In this document: one piece after another, positions 41,001 through 56,000 of the stretch
Position numbering within the stretch: position 1 is the stretch's first letter
Layout of the letters: each line of letters starts with the position of its first letter
Assembly: GCA_037043455.1 (NCBI GenBank)
Contig: JAWPHD010000297.1
Coordinates: 372,001-436,000, forward strand
Length of the DNA: 64,000 nucleotides
Direction: 5' to 3'
Origin: Cyrtodaria siliqua
Taxonomy: Eukaryota > Mollusca > Bivalvia > Adapedonta > Hiatellidae
Translations under genes and position numbers: made by a program
The notes under the pieces: generated by a model
The model's input: only the letters and a program-made list of their open reading frames with translations
Told to the model about the DNA's origin: nothing
Database searches by the model: none

Positions 41001-44000
41001 AAGCATGTATTATTATTATCATTTTGTTATTATTATTATTATTTTCCCACGGCCTTACAAACTTCAAAGTGAACAGTGCCAAAAATCCTATCCGTCTTGA
41101 ACATACCAACTGAAATCGTATAACTTTATTCACCCCCCACCCCTCCCCCACCCAACCCCACCTCCCCACCCCCACATTCGTTTCATTTTTATTGAAAAAT
41201 ACTAATTATTCGATAATTACCCCAAACTTAGTTTTCATTCATACCCGCATTGAGTAACATACGTTATTGATATCTATGTCTAATCGTAGAATACAATACA
41301 TTTCCGCTGATTTCTCTCGTCAATAAAACAATCACAAACAAACTCTCTTTATACCAAACACATTTCTTTATTTCATAATTAGCCTCAATAAAACACACAA
41401 TCAAAGTTTTGCTTATTAAAGATTCTTTACAACTGTGCCGATGTCAATCATATAATTTATATACACTGTCTTTTAAATTTATTTATCGTGGGATACTTTT
41501 CAAGGTATCTCGTTGTCAATCATAATCATAACCCCGCCCTTGCGCAGTGTTTTGTAGTACGATTTTTAATTATTCATCAAACGAAAAAATACGACAGCTT
41601 TGATTGGTTTATTTAAATAGAATGCGCACATGATTCCCCACATGATCTAATCACGTGATCGCCTAACGAGCAAACATGGCGGTTGATATTCTCATCTCGC
41701 CTAAGGCAAGCCGATAAAGATCGATAATTAGGCTATTGCCCTGATTAGATAAGAGTGGCGTTGTTATTTAATGGTAATGGGATTAAATAAGGTACGTGTG
41801 ATACACGCGCTGATTGTGTATTTTAGAGGCTTTTGTTTATTATGAGGTTAATCACATTTGAAATTGTCCAAATTGACCCGAATTTGCCGAAAATGACGGC
41901 GACTCAAATTTCGCCCCGCATGAATAAAAAAGCGAAGTCGGCCAAACTAAAGCGAATTTTTTAGCGACTTCGCCTAATCGCGTGACCCCTGGCGATCATG
42001 AAACAAAACATAGAGTCCTACCTCTCGCAGCCATGGCGTCTGTCCTCTCCACAGCATTGGAAACATCGCCCGTCTTGATGAGTTGTAGGGCAGACATGTG
42101 GAGGTGTTTGTGTTGGTAGTCTCTCTTGGCCACCTCCCACTCTCCATGTGACTTCTCCCCCTCCTTGTCTCTGTATGATATGGAAGGTATTGTATGTAAA
42201 AATTGATATACAGTTCTTATTATTTTACTAAAAAGAATTAAACTATCAATGAAGTAACACTTGCAACGTCTCCTTCTTTGGCAAATATTGGTTATATTCG
42301 GAAATCAGCTAATGTATCAAATAGGAATTGAATGATGCAGTTTTGTTACAGTTTCTTTTTTAAATATATATCATACCGATTATTGAAGAACTTTAATGGA
42401 AAATATAAGTTTAAATGATTTCACAATTGTTGCTTCACTGTAAAACAGTTAAAACCTTACACCGGCCTCAAGTTTAAACTGTTACCTGGCACCTAAATTT
42501 CAAAACTTTACTCTTCTGTGCTGAGGTTGACCTGAGTATAACAGAAAACACTTTGCTCTTGTGTGCTGAGGTTAACCCAAGTATAACAGCAAACATTTTT
42601 CTCTTCTGTGCTGAGGTTGACACGAGTATAACGGTGAACATTTTGCTCTTCAGTGCTGAGGTTGACCCCAAGTATAACAGCAAAGATTTTACTCTTCTGT
42701 GCTGAGGTTGATCCGAGTATAACAGCAAACACTTTGCTCCTCTGTGTTGAGGTTGACATGAGTATAACAGAAAACACTTCGCTCTTGTGTGCTGAGGTTG
42801 ACCCAACTATAACAGCAAACGTTTTACTCTTCTGTGCTGAGGTTGACCCAAATATAACAGCAAACACTTTGCTCTTGTGTACTGAGGTTGACCCGAGTAT
42901 AACAAAAACACTTTTCTCTTTTGTGCTGAGGTTGACCCAAATAAAACAGAAAACACTTTGCTCTTCTATGCTGAGGTTGACCTGAGTATAACACTGAACA
43001 CTTTGCTCTTCTGTGCTGAGGTTGATCTGAGTATAACAGCAAACACTTTGCTCTTGTGTGCTGAGGTTGACCTGTGTATAACAGTGAACACTTTGATCTT
43101 TTGTGCTGAGGTTGACCAAAGTATAACAGCAAACACTTTACTCTTCTGTGCTGAGGTTGACCCAAGTATAACATCAAACACTTTGCTCTTCTGTGCTGTT
43201 GTTGACCCAAGTATAACAGCAAACACATTGCTCTTCTGTGCTAAGGTTGACCCAACTATAACAGCAAACACGTTGCTCTTCTGTGCTGAAGTTGACCCGT
43301 GTATAACAGTGAATACTCTGCTCTTCTGTGCTGAGGTCGATTCGAGTATAACAGCAAACTCTTTGCTTTCCTGTGCTGAGGTTGACCCAAGTTTAACAGC
43401 AAATATGTTGCTCTTCTGTACTGAGGTTGACCCAAGTATACCAGCAAATATGTTGCTCTTCTGTGCTGAGGTTGACCCAAGTATAACAGCAAACACATTG
43501 CTCTTCTGTGCTGAGGCTGACCCAATATAATAGTGCATCAAGTTATCTAAAACATCGCTATGGGTTACCTTTGGCCAATAGTTTCCACTTTTCCCCAAAT
43601 AGCAATGAAATAGATGTATACTTAATATGATTTATATATACATTCGCTTAATTGTTTTTATTGGGAAAAAATAGAATTTAATTTCCAATCAACTTCATTT
43701 CTCGGGGAGGCAGGGCTACTGTGTACTCATCCAATGTGTCACAATAGAAAATGGGCATGTCACTCTCTTGCACTTTTTTTTATCATTATCAATCTTCCGA
43801 GGAACAGTATTGTTGGTATTGTTGGTACTATAGCAACCCGTGAATTAACCTATACTGGCACATATGATCTGCACATATACATTATTACATGATCAGAACA
43901 ACTGGATTAAGTTCTGATAAACAGTTTTGTAGTGTAATTTTACTGTTATTTGGCAGTAACATTTAGCTAATTTATACCTAATTTTGTGTGTTATACATAT

Positions 44001-47000
44001 TAATAACATAATCACCAAAGCCAACTCATTTTACTCCATTCTACAAAATATTACTTGAAAAAAAGTTATTTGAAAGAACCAAACTGTTAAATAGTTAGCA
44101 TGCTAAATTAATTCCATTTATTTTGCTATATAAAACACCATTCCCATAATACAGAGCCCATGCTGTTTTGCTCTAGGCTTATGGGTTTATGTGGCTATTT
44201 ATTTGAACAAAAATAGAACAAGCCATCTTATTCTAACATGTTTAGTTATATTTTATTGGTTTTCCATTAACACATTCTAGAGACCTCTCAAGTACAATAA
44301 TTACAAACCACTGTTATTTTCCGTTTTATGTTAGTGAATATAATATCATGTTTAATAATATCTAGAGTGAAAAGGTTACATTCCACAAGCGTTCCCCACT
44401 AATGTTTGAAAAGTTATGAAAATGCATGGTTTTGCCAAGAAAAATAGCCCTCAAAGATAGGAAAATATATTTCACTATGCTCCCTTTCCATAAATTAGTC
44501 TTGCAAAAATGGGAAAATGGGCAGAGGGTTATTATTTTTCACTTTTTCCATTGACAAATGCACAAGTCCCTAATTTTAAATCCATGACAAAACGTCTGAT
44601 GTATCTTGGTCATGACCACTGATAGCAACAATGTGTCACAAAAGATCCAATGGTTTGTTTTTCTCCTTGAGAATAAACTATGTTAAAATATAATTATGAA
44701 AAATAAAACATGCCAGTAATCAGTTTTCAGAAAAAAATAAAAATAAAAACATAAAATATAATTATGAAATATAAAACATGCACATATAAACCATTTTTAT
44801 AGAGAAAAATAAAATCAATCATGCAACAAATTGATTAGTATGCAAACACATAGTAATAAAGCATGCACAATGTTATACAGGCTCCTCACAGTAAGTTAAA
44901 GAAAATGTTACAATCCATATTGAAGTCGCAACCCAATAGTTTAATTCATGAAACATGCAATCCCTTTAGAACTCAAACCAGTTTCCAGTGCTCCAGATAA
45001 GCTTTCTTGTCAAAGAGTATTTTGTTTGCTAAATAAATCAGCAATGCTGATTTTTACAGACTGAAGAGTAGTTACTATGGTTTTGATTTTTAATATGCTA
45101 TTTTTGCACTGAAATGGGACACTTTTAATTAATATCGGAAAATATGGAAATATATAATACAGATTTACAGGCTGATGTTCATTTCACTCCATATTATTGT
45201 TTTCATTGCTGATTCCCCAAATGTTAATGATGAAACATACATCTAAAACTGCTTATCTGGAGTACTGAGTTCCAGCCCCTAGATGTTTCATCCCCTAGTC
45301 ACTGTAGGCTACTGGATATTTTTCAGGGCCCAATATTGAGAATAAATTTAGAAATAATTTTCAGATCTGAGATTAGGCCCGTCTATTAAAATTTGTTTCT
45401 AATTGATTATACTAATAATTATAATGATATTTGTATTATTAAATTCTATGACACTCCTTAGTGTAGTATCTTAATCAAGAAATGCTATTATCAGAAGTAA
45501 AAAATATGAATAAAAATTGTCTTAAAAGACGGTATTTTCAAAATTTGATTTTAGATTCAATTCATAAATATTTAAACTACAGAAAATAGAAGTCAGACAA
45601 ATTGTTACTAACAACAGACATGTTTTACTTTAAAAAAAAAAAAAACTCATCAAATGTCTAGGGACTAAAACATCTAAAAGCAAAGTTTTATGTCGCAACA
45701 TCCAGAAATTCCAAAATAACTTCATGCATCTCGTATAACCAGACAAATCTCGTATAAGCAGACAAACACAGTTTTACCCTTGATACAGTCGACATGTTTC
45801 ACTTTCTTCCAGTGTCAGTCTAAGTAAAGGAATCAATACAACCTTAAAATGTAAATATATACTGGGAATTTTAAATAAACCAAATTAATATGTTGACGAA
45901 TCAGCAGTTATTATACAGTCAAACATGAAGAGACTGCTTTTGGGCAAATCCAAACATGTATCTAAATACAGATGATTTTATATCGAGATTTTCTCAGTTT
46001 GCTCTTGGGTGCTCTTTAACTGAGTAATTCAGTTTAAAACATTGTGATTCATATGAAGATATGACATAATATTTATGATTTAAAAAACAAAACAAAAGAC
46101 AGCCAACATGTGGAGAAAACAAATGTTTTTGTTGTACTCACCTATCAGCTTTGCCTGGGGATTTACCATTGGCTGCCTGGTACTTATCCAGCCATTGCTG
46201 ATAGGCTGCCTGCTTTGTATCTAACAGCTGTTTTGATTGGACAAGGTTGTTCTCGACATCATCCAATCGAATGTTGACCTGACTTGCTGCATCTGGTACT
46301 TCTCCATGGATTTGATGCACCTGTGAATAATATCGTGAACTGCATAGCTGTTTAATATTTGACTCCTCTACACAGTAAATATTGTATAATGCTGCTCAGA
46401 GAGAGGAGAAGTGATCAAGATGAATTTGGGATTACCCTACTTCTAATAAAACAAGAAGAGGCTTCTCTAATGGGGTGGGGGAGGGTGCGGGATTTGGTAA
46501 TAATAAAGTATGCTGGTAGTAAAGTAAAGTGGTGTTACCCTTTCCTATTGCCAGGTATTTAAATATTTTATTAAATTTATCATTCACCATATAAATATTT
46601 ATGAGTAAAATGTGTTTAGTTGATAAAACATAGTATAGAGTAGTAAAGCATATTGAACATTGTAAAGCAGCCCAATGACCTGGGTGCAAATGTAGCAACG
46701 TAGGACCATTGTTAGGCGCAAGCATAATGCTATGAGTTTAGAACTTTACTTGAAGTAGTATACCGTGAGATGCACATTGCCCCAATCTCTTGTAACCTTA
46801 ACATAATATCTAACAAGGCTGCTACAATCTGTCAAAACTGCATCAATCTCTGGTAACCTTCTCCCATTTTCTATCACCATTTATTACAATCTTAAGAAAC
46901 CTTGCAACAAGCTATTCAAACATTGCCACAATATCTGAAAACCTTGCTATAATATCTTCTTACCTAAATATTTAGAAAACATGCCACTATATATTGCAAC

Positions 47001-50000
47001 CTTGACACTATCTCTTTCAACCTAGCCAAGTGCTATCTTTTGCAAACTTGGCCCAATATCTTGCAACCTTTCCACAATACCTTAAAACCTTTAGCAGCCT
47101 TGTTACAATCTCTTGCAACATTGCCAGTATCTCTAGAAATCTTGCAACAACCTCCAGTAACTTTAATTTGCTATCATCTGTTTAATTAGCTCAAGCATGT
47201 ACATATTGATAAAGTATAATTAAGATTTTTTGTCCCACTTACCAACATTGCCACAACTTCCAGAAGTCTTACAGCCTTCTCTGCAGACTTTAGCTCCTCC
47301 AATCTTGCCTTTGACTTGGCATGAGATTTCAACATCTTTTTCATATCTTTTTGCATCTCAGAGTTTTCCTCTCTCAACTTCTCAAGTTCCTGGAATAAAA
47401 CAAGAAATAGAGGTATTAGCAAACAACAATGATTAATTGCCTAAAAGTGAAACTACATGATCGCAAAATTTAACTGGAATCACTAAATTATTAGGAGTAG
47501 AGCAAGTAAGGGATGGTGGCATACCTTTTGTATGATTATGTAGGTGTTTTTTTAACAAAAATAAATAAAAATAATATTAAACTCTAGGTCATCTAAAAAT
47601 ACTGAGATACCTAGGCTTGTCAATGTGCATGTGTACACCAAGACTAGGTACAGATACCTAGGCTTGTTAATGTGCATGTGTACACCTAGACTAGGTACAG
47701 ATACCTAGGCTTGTCAATGTGCATGTGTACACCTAGACTAGGTACAGATACCTAGGCTTGTCAATGTGCATGTGTACACCTAGACTAGGTACAGATACCT
47801 AGGCTTGTCACTAGGTACAGATACCTAGGCTTGTCAATGTGCATGTGTACACCAAGACTAGGTACAGATACCTAGGCTTGTCAATGGAATGTGTACACCA
47901 AGACTAGATACAGATACCTAGGCTTGTCCATGTGCATGTGTACACCAAGACCAGGTCAAGATACCTAGGCTTGTCAATGTGCATGTGTACACCAAGACTA
48001 GGTCCAGATACCTAGGCTTGTCAATGTGCAGGTGTACACCAAGACTAGGTACAGATACCTAGGCTTGTCAATGTGCATGTGTACACCAAGACTAGGTACA
48101 GATACCTAGGCTTGTCAATGTGCATGTGTACACCTAGACTATGTACAGATACCTAGGCTTGTCAATGTGCATGTGTACACCTAGACTAGGTACAGATACC
48201 TAGGCTTGTCAATGTGCATGTGTACACCAAGACTAGGTACAGATACCTAGGCTTGTCAATGGAATGTGTACACCAAGACTAGATACAGATACCTAGGCTT
48301 GTCCATGTGCATGTGTACACCAAGACCAGGTCCAGATACCTAGGCTTGTCCATGTGCAGGTGTACACCAAGACTAGGTACAGATACCTAGGCTTGTCAAT
48401 GTGCATGTGTACACCTAGACTAGGTACAGATACCTAGGCTTGTCAATGTGCATGTGTACACCAAGACTAGGTACAGATACCTAGGCTTGTCAATGTGCAT
48501 GTGTACACCTAGACTAGGTACAGATACCTAGGCTTGTCAATGTGCATGTGTACACCAAGACTAGGTACAGATACCTAGGCTTGTCAATGTGCATGTGTAC
48601 ACCAAGACTAGGTACAGATACCTAGGCTTGTCAATGTGCATGTGTACACCTAGACTAGGTACAGATACCTAGGCTTGTCAATGTGCATGTGTACACCAAG
48701 ACTAGGTACAGATACCTAGGCTTGTCAATGTGCATGTGTACACCAAGACTAGGTACAGATACCTAGGCTTGTCAATGTGCATGTGTACACCTAGACTAGG
48801 TACAGATACCTAGGCTTGTCAATGTGCATGTGTACACCTAGACTAGGTACAGATACCTAGGCTTGTCAATGTGCATGTGTACACCAAGACTAGGTACAGA
48901 TACCTAGGCTTGTCAATGTGCATGTGTACACCAAGACTAGGTACAGATACCTAGGCTTGTCAATGTGCATGTGTACACCAAGACTAGGTACAGATACCTA
49001 GGCTTGTCAATGTGCATGTGTACACCAAGACTAGGTACAGATACCTAGGCTTGTCAATGTGCATGTGTACACCAAGACTAGGTACAGATACCTAGGCTTG
49101 TCAATGTGCATGTGTACACCTAGACTAGGTACAGATACCTAGGCTTGTCAATGTGCATGTGTACACCAAGACTAGGTACAGATACCTAGGCTTGTCAATG
49201 TGCATGTGTACACCAAGACTAGGTACAGATACCTAGGCTTGTCAATGTGCATGTGTACACCTAGACTAGGTACAGATACCTAGGCTTGTCAATGTGCATG
49301 TGTACACCAAGACTAGGTACAGATACCTCTACTTGTCAATGTGCATGTGTACACCAAGACTAGGTCCAGATACCTGGGCTTGTAAATGTGAATGTGTTCG
49401 CCAAGACAAATGGCATCTCAGATACGGAGCTAAACACAAATGTGAACCCGAAGAAAACAGGTGTAAATCTTTGGTTAAATGTACAGTGCTTGTTAATTGA
49501 TTGCCTGCTCTACCAAAAGGTAACTATAATGTAACCCATGATTTTTTTGTGGAGAAGGCAAACCACCACATTTTTCCTGGGTAGAATCAGTACTGCATAT
49601 CTCCCAGCATCGGTAAAAATCGACACTATGTGACGTAACATAACGTTCTAACAAACGAAGTCATTGGATGATGTCAATAAAATTCCAATTTTGTAATGTA
49701 ATTTTGGTGTTATTCGGCAGGATAGCTACTTTAAATGAAAAAATAAATAGAACTGAAATAACCATGATAAGATTTTCGGTCTGGAATTATGTCTAAGACC
49801 GTATAACCAATGGCATACCATCCCAGATTGAAAATCTTAGCATGGTTATCTTTTAAATCTTATATTATAAACCAGATCAAAAACAACAACTGTTGCATAT
49901 GTACATATTTTACTTTCTTAGTATGATTATAACCAGCGCAGAGAATGAATTTCATATAATAATTTAGTTATTTTACTGAAATTTGGTGGAAATTTGCACT

Positions 50001-53000
50001 TTCTAAATACAGACAACTTCTAAATTACCCAACTAGCAAAACAGTTCTTACCTTCAACAATTCATCTATTTTCTTTTCTTTTTCCTCCAGTGATTTCTTG
50101 TTATCACCCATATGTGTAATGGTAATCGTCTCCGTTATGGTCTGAAATAGAAGGTCAAAGGTCACTGTCATATCCAAATATTGTATCATTGGAGTCTAAT
50201 CAATTTTTATTATATAAAGGAGATCCAGTCTATGGTTTATGGAAATGAACTGTGAAATATGCATCTTCCTCACCTTCATTCTCCGTGAGATGGCACAGAT
50301 GAACATATTCCTCTTCTTCTTTGTTAAGGTATCATAAAGACAATGGTCTAATGTTCAGTCGGTAGTAATTAATTAAGATACATATACAGGGATCATGGTA
50401 AGAACCACATGAAACTTTACACACTGATCATTTAAGATCCATGTGCACATGCAATAACTAAGTGAAAACCTTATGCATTGACCATTTAGACACATATTCA
50501 CATATCAAGTAAGATCCTTATGCAAGAACTAAGTGAAAAACCTTATACATTGACTATATGCACATACCAAGTAAGATCCTTAAGTAAGAATCATGTCAGA
50601 TCCTTATGCAAGAGCTATGGGAAAACCTTATGCACAGACCATTTAAGACCAAAATGCAGATATAATGAGATCCTTATGCAGGAAGCATGTAAGATCCTTA
50701 TGCAAGAAGCATGTGAGATCCTTATGCAAGAAGCATGTGAGATCCTTATGCAAGAAGCATGTGAGATCCCTATGCAGGAAGCATGTGAGATCCTTATGCA
50801 AGAAGCAAGTGAGAACCTTGTGCAAGAAGCATGTGAGATCCTTATGCAAGAAGCAAGTGAGAACCTTGTGCAAGAAGCATGTGAGATCCTTATGCAAGAA
50901 GCATGTGAAATCTTTATGCAAGAAGCATGTGAGATCCTTATGCAAGAAGCATGCGAGATCCTTATGCAAGAAGCATGCGAGATCCTTATGCAAGAAGCAT
51001 GTGAGATCCTTATGCAAGAAGCATGTGAGATCCTTATGCAAGAAGCATGTGAGATCCTTATGCAAGAATGCATGTGAAATCTTTATGCAAGAAGCATGTG
51101 AGATCCTTATGCAAGAAGCATGTGAGATCTTTATACAAGAAGCATGTGAGATCCTTATGCAAGAAGCATGTGAGACCCTTATGCAAGAAGCATGTGAGAT
51201 CCTTATGCAAGAATGAGATCCTATGCACGTGAGATCCTTATGCAAGAAGCATGTGAGATCCTTATGCAAGAAGCATGTGAGATCCTTATGCAAGAAGCAT
51301 GTGAGATCCTTATGCAAGAAGCATGTGAGATCCTTATGCAAGAAGCATGTGAGACCCTTATGCAAGAAGCATGTGAGATCCTTATGCAAGAATGAGATCC
51401 TATGCACGTGAGATCCTTATGCAAGAAGCATGTGAGATCCTTATGCAAGAAGCATGTGAGATCCCTATGCAGGAAGCATGTGAGATCCTTATGCAAGAAG
51501 CAAGTGAGAACCTTATGCAAGAAGCAAGTGAGATCCTTATGCAAGAATGAGATCCTATGCACGTGAGATCCTTATGCAAGAAGCATGTGAGATCCTTATG
51601 CAAGAAGCATGTGAGATCCTTATGCAAGAAGCATGTGAGATCCTTATGCAAGAAGCATGTGAGATCCTTATGCAAGAAGCATGTGAGATCCCTATGCAGG
51701 AAGCATGTGAGATCCTTATGCAAGAAGCATGTGAGATCCTTATGCAAGAATGCATGTGAAATCTTTATGCAAGAAGCATGTGAGATCCTTATGCAAGAAG
51801 CATGTGAGATCTTTATACAAGAAGCATGTGAGATCCTTATGCAAGAAGCATGTGAGACCCTTATGCAAGAAGCATGTGAGATCCTTATGCAAGAATGAGA
51901 TCCTATGCACGTGAGATCCTTATGCAAGAAGCATGTGAGATCCTTATGCAAGAAGCATGTGAGATCCTTATGCAAGAAGCATGTGAGATCCTTATGCAAG
52001 AAGCATGTGAGATCCTTATGCAAGAAGCATGTGAGACCCTTATGCAAGAAGCATGTGAGATCCTTATGCAAGAATGAGATCCTATGCACGTGAGATCCTT
52101 ATGCAAGAAGCATGTGAGATCCTTATGCAAGAAGCATGTGAGATCCTTATGCAAGAAGCATGTGAGATCCCTATGCAGGAAGCATGTGAGATCCTTATGC
52201 AAGAAGCAAGTGAGAACCTTGTGCAAGAAGCATGTGAGATCCTTATGCAAGAAGCAAGTGAGAACCTTGTGCAAGAAGCATGTGAGATCCTTATGCAAGA
52301 AGCATGTGAAATCTTTATGCAAGAAGCATGTGAGATCCTTATGCAAGAAGCATGCGAGATCCTTATGCAAGAAGCATGCGAGATCCTTATGCAAGAAGCA
52401 TGTGAGATCCTTATGCAAGAAGCATGTGAGATCCTTATGCAAGAAGCATGTGAGATCCTTATGCAAGAATGCATGTGAAATCTTTATGCAAGAAGCATGT
52501 GAGATCCTTATGCAAGAAGCATGTGAGACCCTTATGCAAGAAGCATGTGAGATCCTTATGCAAGAATGAGATCCTATGCACGTGAGATCCTTATGCAAGA
52601 AGCATGTGAGATCCTTATGCAAGAAGCATGTGAGATCCTTATGCAAGAAGCATGTGAGATCCTTATGCAAGAAGCATGTGAGACCCTTATGCAAGAAGCA
52701 TGTGAGATCCTTATGCAAGAATGAGATCCTATGCACGTGAGATCCTTATGCAAGAAGCATGTGAGATCCTTATGCAAGAAGCATGTGAGACCATTATGCA
52801 AGAAGCATGTGAGACCATTATGCAAGAAGCATGTGAGATCCTTATGCAAGAAGCATGTGAGACCATTATGCAAGAAGCATTTGAGATCTTTATGCAAGAA
52901 GCATTTAAGATCATTATGCAAGAAGCATGTGAGATCCTCTGCAAGAAGCATGTGAGATCCTTATGCAAGAAGCATGTGAGACCATTATGCAAGAAGCATT

Positions 53001-56000
53001 TGAGATCTTTATGCAAGAAGCATTTAAGATCATTATGCAAGAAGCATGTGAGATCCTTATGCAAGAAGCATGTGAGATCCTTATGCAAGAAGCATGTGAG
53101 ACCATTATGCAAGAAGCATGTGAGACCATTATGCAAGAAGCATGTGAGATCCTTATGCAAGAAGCATGTGAGACCATTATGCAAGAAGCATTTGAGATCT
53201 TTATGCAAGAAGCATTTAAGATCATTATGCAAGAAGCATGTGAGATCCTCTGCAAGAAGCACGTCAGATCCTTATGCAAGCATAAATTCCTATAAAGACA
53301 AAAAAAACTTGTTTTACATTTGAAGCATATACAGGTAGACAACTTACACGGACTCTTTCCTTCAGTATGAGGCGTTCCTCCTTGAGAGACTCATTTTCAG
53401 CTTCAATGTCAGCCATCTTGTTGTCAAGGTTACCAAGGGCTTCAGCCATCTCCTTCATCTGTTCAGACTCATCTGTAAAATACATAAATTATTATAATAA
53501 TATGTTTCAATTTTTTATTACTGAAATTAAAAAAATATATTCAAAAAACATGCTTATCAGAATGTTAGGGGGTTCTTATGAATGCTTGGCCACATTCAAC
53601 CTAATTGCATCATTGGTTAATATATTCCAAATAAATACTGGCAGTCGAGAATATTTGACGATTTGTACCGTCAGATTTTAGTGAATCTTAAATGCTTTAT
53701 TGGCAAACTTAACACAGCCATATATTGTAGAAAACATAATTGTAATCCTGATGAAGAATGATGCGGACAATTTAATACACATCCCAAACTACCTCCACCC
53801 CCACCCTCCTTTCTCTCGGCCAGTCTGGAATACTGCTTTATCATACACATCCCAAACTACCTCCACCCTCACCCTCCTTTCTCTCGGCCAGTCTGGAATA
53901 CTGCTTTATCATACACATCCCAACCTACCTCCACCCTCACCCTCCTTTCTCTCGGCCAGTCTGGAATACTGCTTTATCATACACATCCCAACCTACCTCC
54001 ACCCTCACCCTCCTTTCTCTCGGCCAGTCTGGAATACTGCTTTATCATCTTCTTCATGTCACGACGCAGTTCACGGTTCTCTTTCTTCAGTGCCTCAAGC
54101 TCCTGTGCAGGGAACAAGACATATTTACACAAACTATTGTGGAATACAAGCAGATATCTTAATCAAAATTTAAAAAAAAACATACATTTTGTAATTTGCT
54201 GTTTCTCCAATCCAGTTATTATTGCCTGTAACATTTTTATAATATGTCATCTTGTTTAAACCAAATTGTACACATTCTATATATGTTCAAGAAATTATTG
54301 AACAACCGGCTACTTACCTCTTCTGAAGGTCCGGCTCCAGACAGTGGTATTGCCATGGTAACAGCTCCACCTGCTTTCAGTGTCGCCATCTGGTTCTCCA
54401 TCTCTGCTATGATTGTCCTCTGTAAGTAAAGAATCGTAGTTGGTCCAGTTATATTTAGTGATGGGCCGATGATCGATTATAATGGGAAGTTAATTTGATT
54501 GCCCATAATTGGTGATAACCTATTTTGAACCGATTGCCCATCACTAGTAGGGATGTCTCTAATTTTTGAAACAGGTGGTTACTTTAATTTGACAGGCGGC
54601 TACCATTAGTGATCGAGCAAAGCGAGTGAGGTTGTTAGGGGGTCTGGGGGCATTCTCACCCACGGATAAGCATGGGGACTAATTACATACAATCTCCTGT
54701 GTTTGGTGCTAATTAAAGTCAGGAATTTTAGTTATTTCATGAGTCTTTCAGATAATAAAATAATTGCTTAATATCTGATACTGATTTAAAACAAAATTTA
54801 AAAAAATGTTAAATCAGTATCAAATATTAGAGCTATTAGAGACAGCCCTGACTAGTTATATTACAATGTTTCGTTCATACTTGTTTGGAATCAAGAAATG
54901 CATTCCTGAAAACAACAATGAAGGTACAACCTGTCTTCTAATATCATTTGCTCATCATACTTTTAAAATAAACTTGCTATAATGACAAAGTGTGGCTATT
55001 TTGCTGTCGCTGTACTTAGGCATGTTAGTAGATAAAACACTGGCTTCTTGTCTTTAATGCAGCCTAAAGCTGTCAGGAGTCATTATTACAAGTTGCTTGG
55101 TACTTGATATAAATCCAGTTAAACACTATTTGGCAGCAATGCTGGATCACAAGACTGAGATTAGTAAGACTTCACAGAAGGTTGCCACCGGCAATAATAG
55201 ACAATGTAAACTACACTCCCTATATGTCAATTATGCTCTTAAGGTCGAGTAATAGCTTTAGGTCACGTCACTGATGTAATATTCTATTTATCATGTAGAT
55301 TATTCATCTTTTAGGGTTTGGTTTACTGGCCGTATTATCTTTTTAAAGGAGCTAACCCACCAAATTGCAGCAAAATTACAAAACTGTTTATCAAAACTCT
55401 ATCCAGGTGTTCAGTCTAACAATAATGCATATGTGCAGATTCAAAGCATAGGTTTATTCATGAGTTTTTGAAATACCCGTGATTGAATATGTGTAAAATG
55501 AATGAGTTGGTAACTCTTAATTTGTTACTCAATTTTTGGGGTATTGGATTCTCAAACTATGTCATATATACACCTCATCATCAGTAGGTTTAGAAATGGT
55601 GTACATAATTATGTTGTAAAATTTGACTGTTGTTGGCGGGATAGCTACTTTAATTGAATGTAACATCAGACAGGTGCACTGCCATATGTTGTTTTTCTTA
55701 GTGATGCCTTTTGATGTCACATAGCATTAGTACCATAAACAATGAAATAATCCACTGCATTAGTACCATAAACAATGAAATAATCCACTGCATTAGTACC
55801 ATAAACAATGAAATAATCCACTGCATTAGTACCACAAACAATGAAGTATACCACTTAACCAAACTGCAAAGAACAATGATGGAATCTGGTAATATTAGCA
55901 AAACTATGTATGTTTCAGAACCAAAATCACAATGTCTGAAGCTACAGCTTCATTCCCTTTGAGGTCGCTTGCAGCCTCAGTAGCTCAGTGGCATAGGCTG

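Noticed and set aside
42474..43598. Frames of about 100-210 codons on both strands
   Set aside because: Produced by the 45-bp array; openness on both strands at once shows composition, not coding.
47607..49385. CRISPR-like regular repeat
   Set aside because: There are no unique spacers; units are contiguous, and the genome is eukaryotic.
50520..53342. Many frames of 60-277 codons (MQEACEIL and SCIRISHA types)
   Set aside because: Produced by the 24-bp array in both strands; no conserved domain and no exon borders.
53700..54173. Plus-strand 157-codon frame
   Set aside because: Antisense reading through the duplicated e9 junction array.
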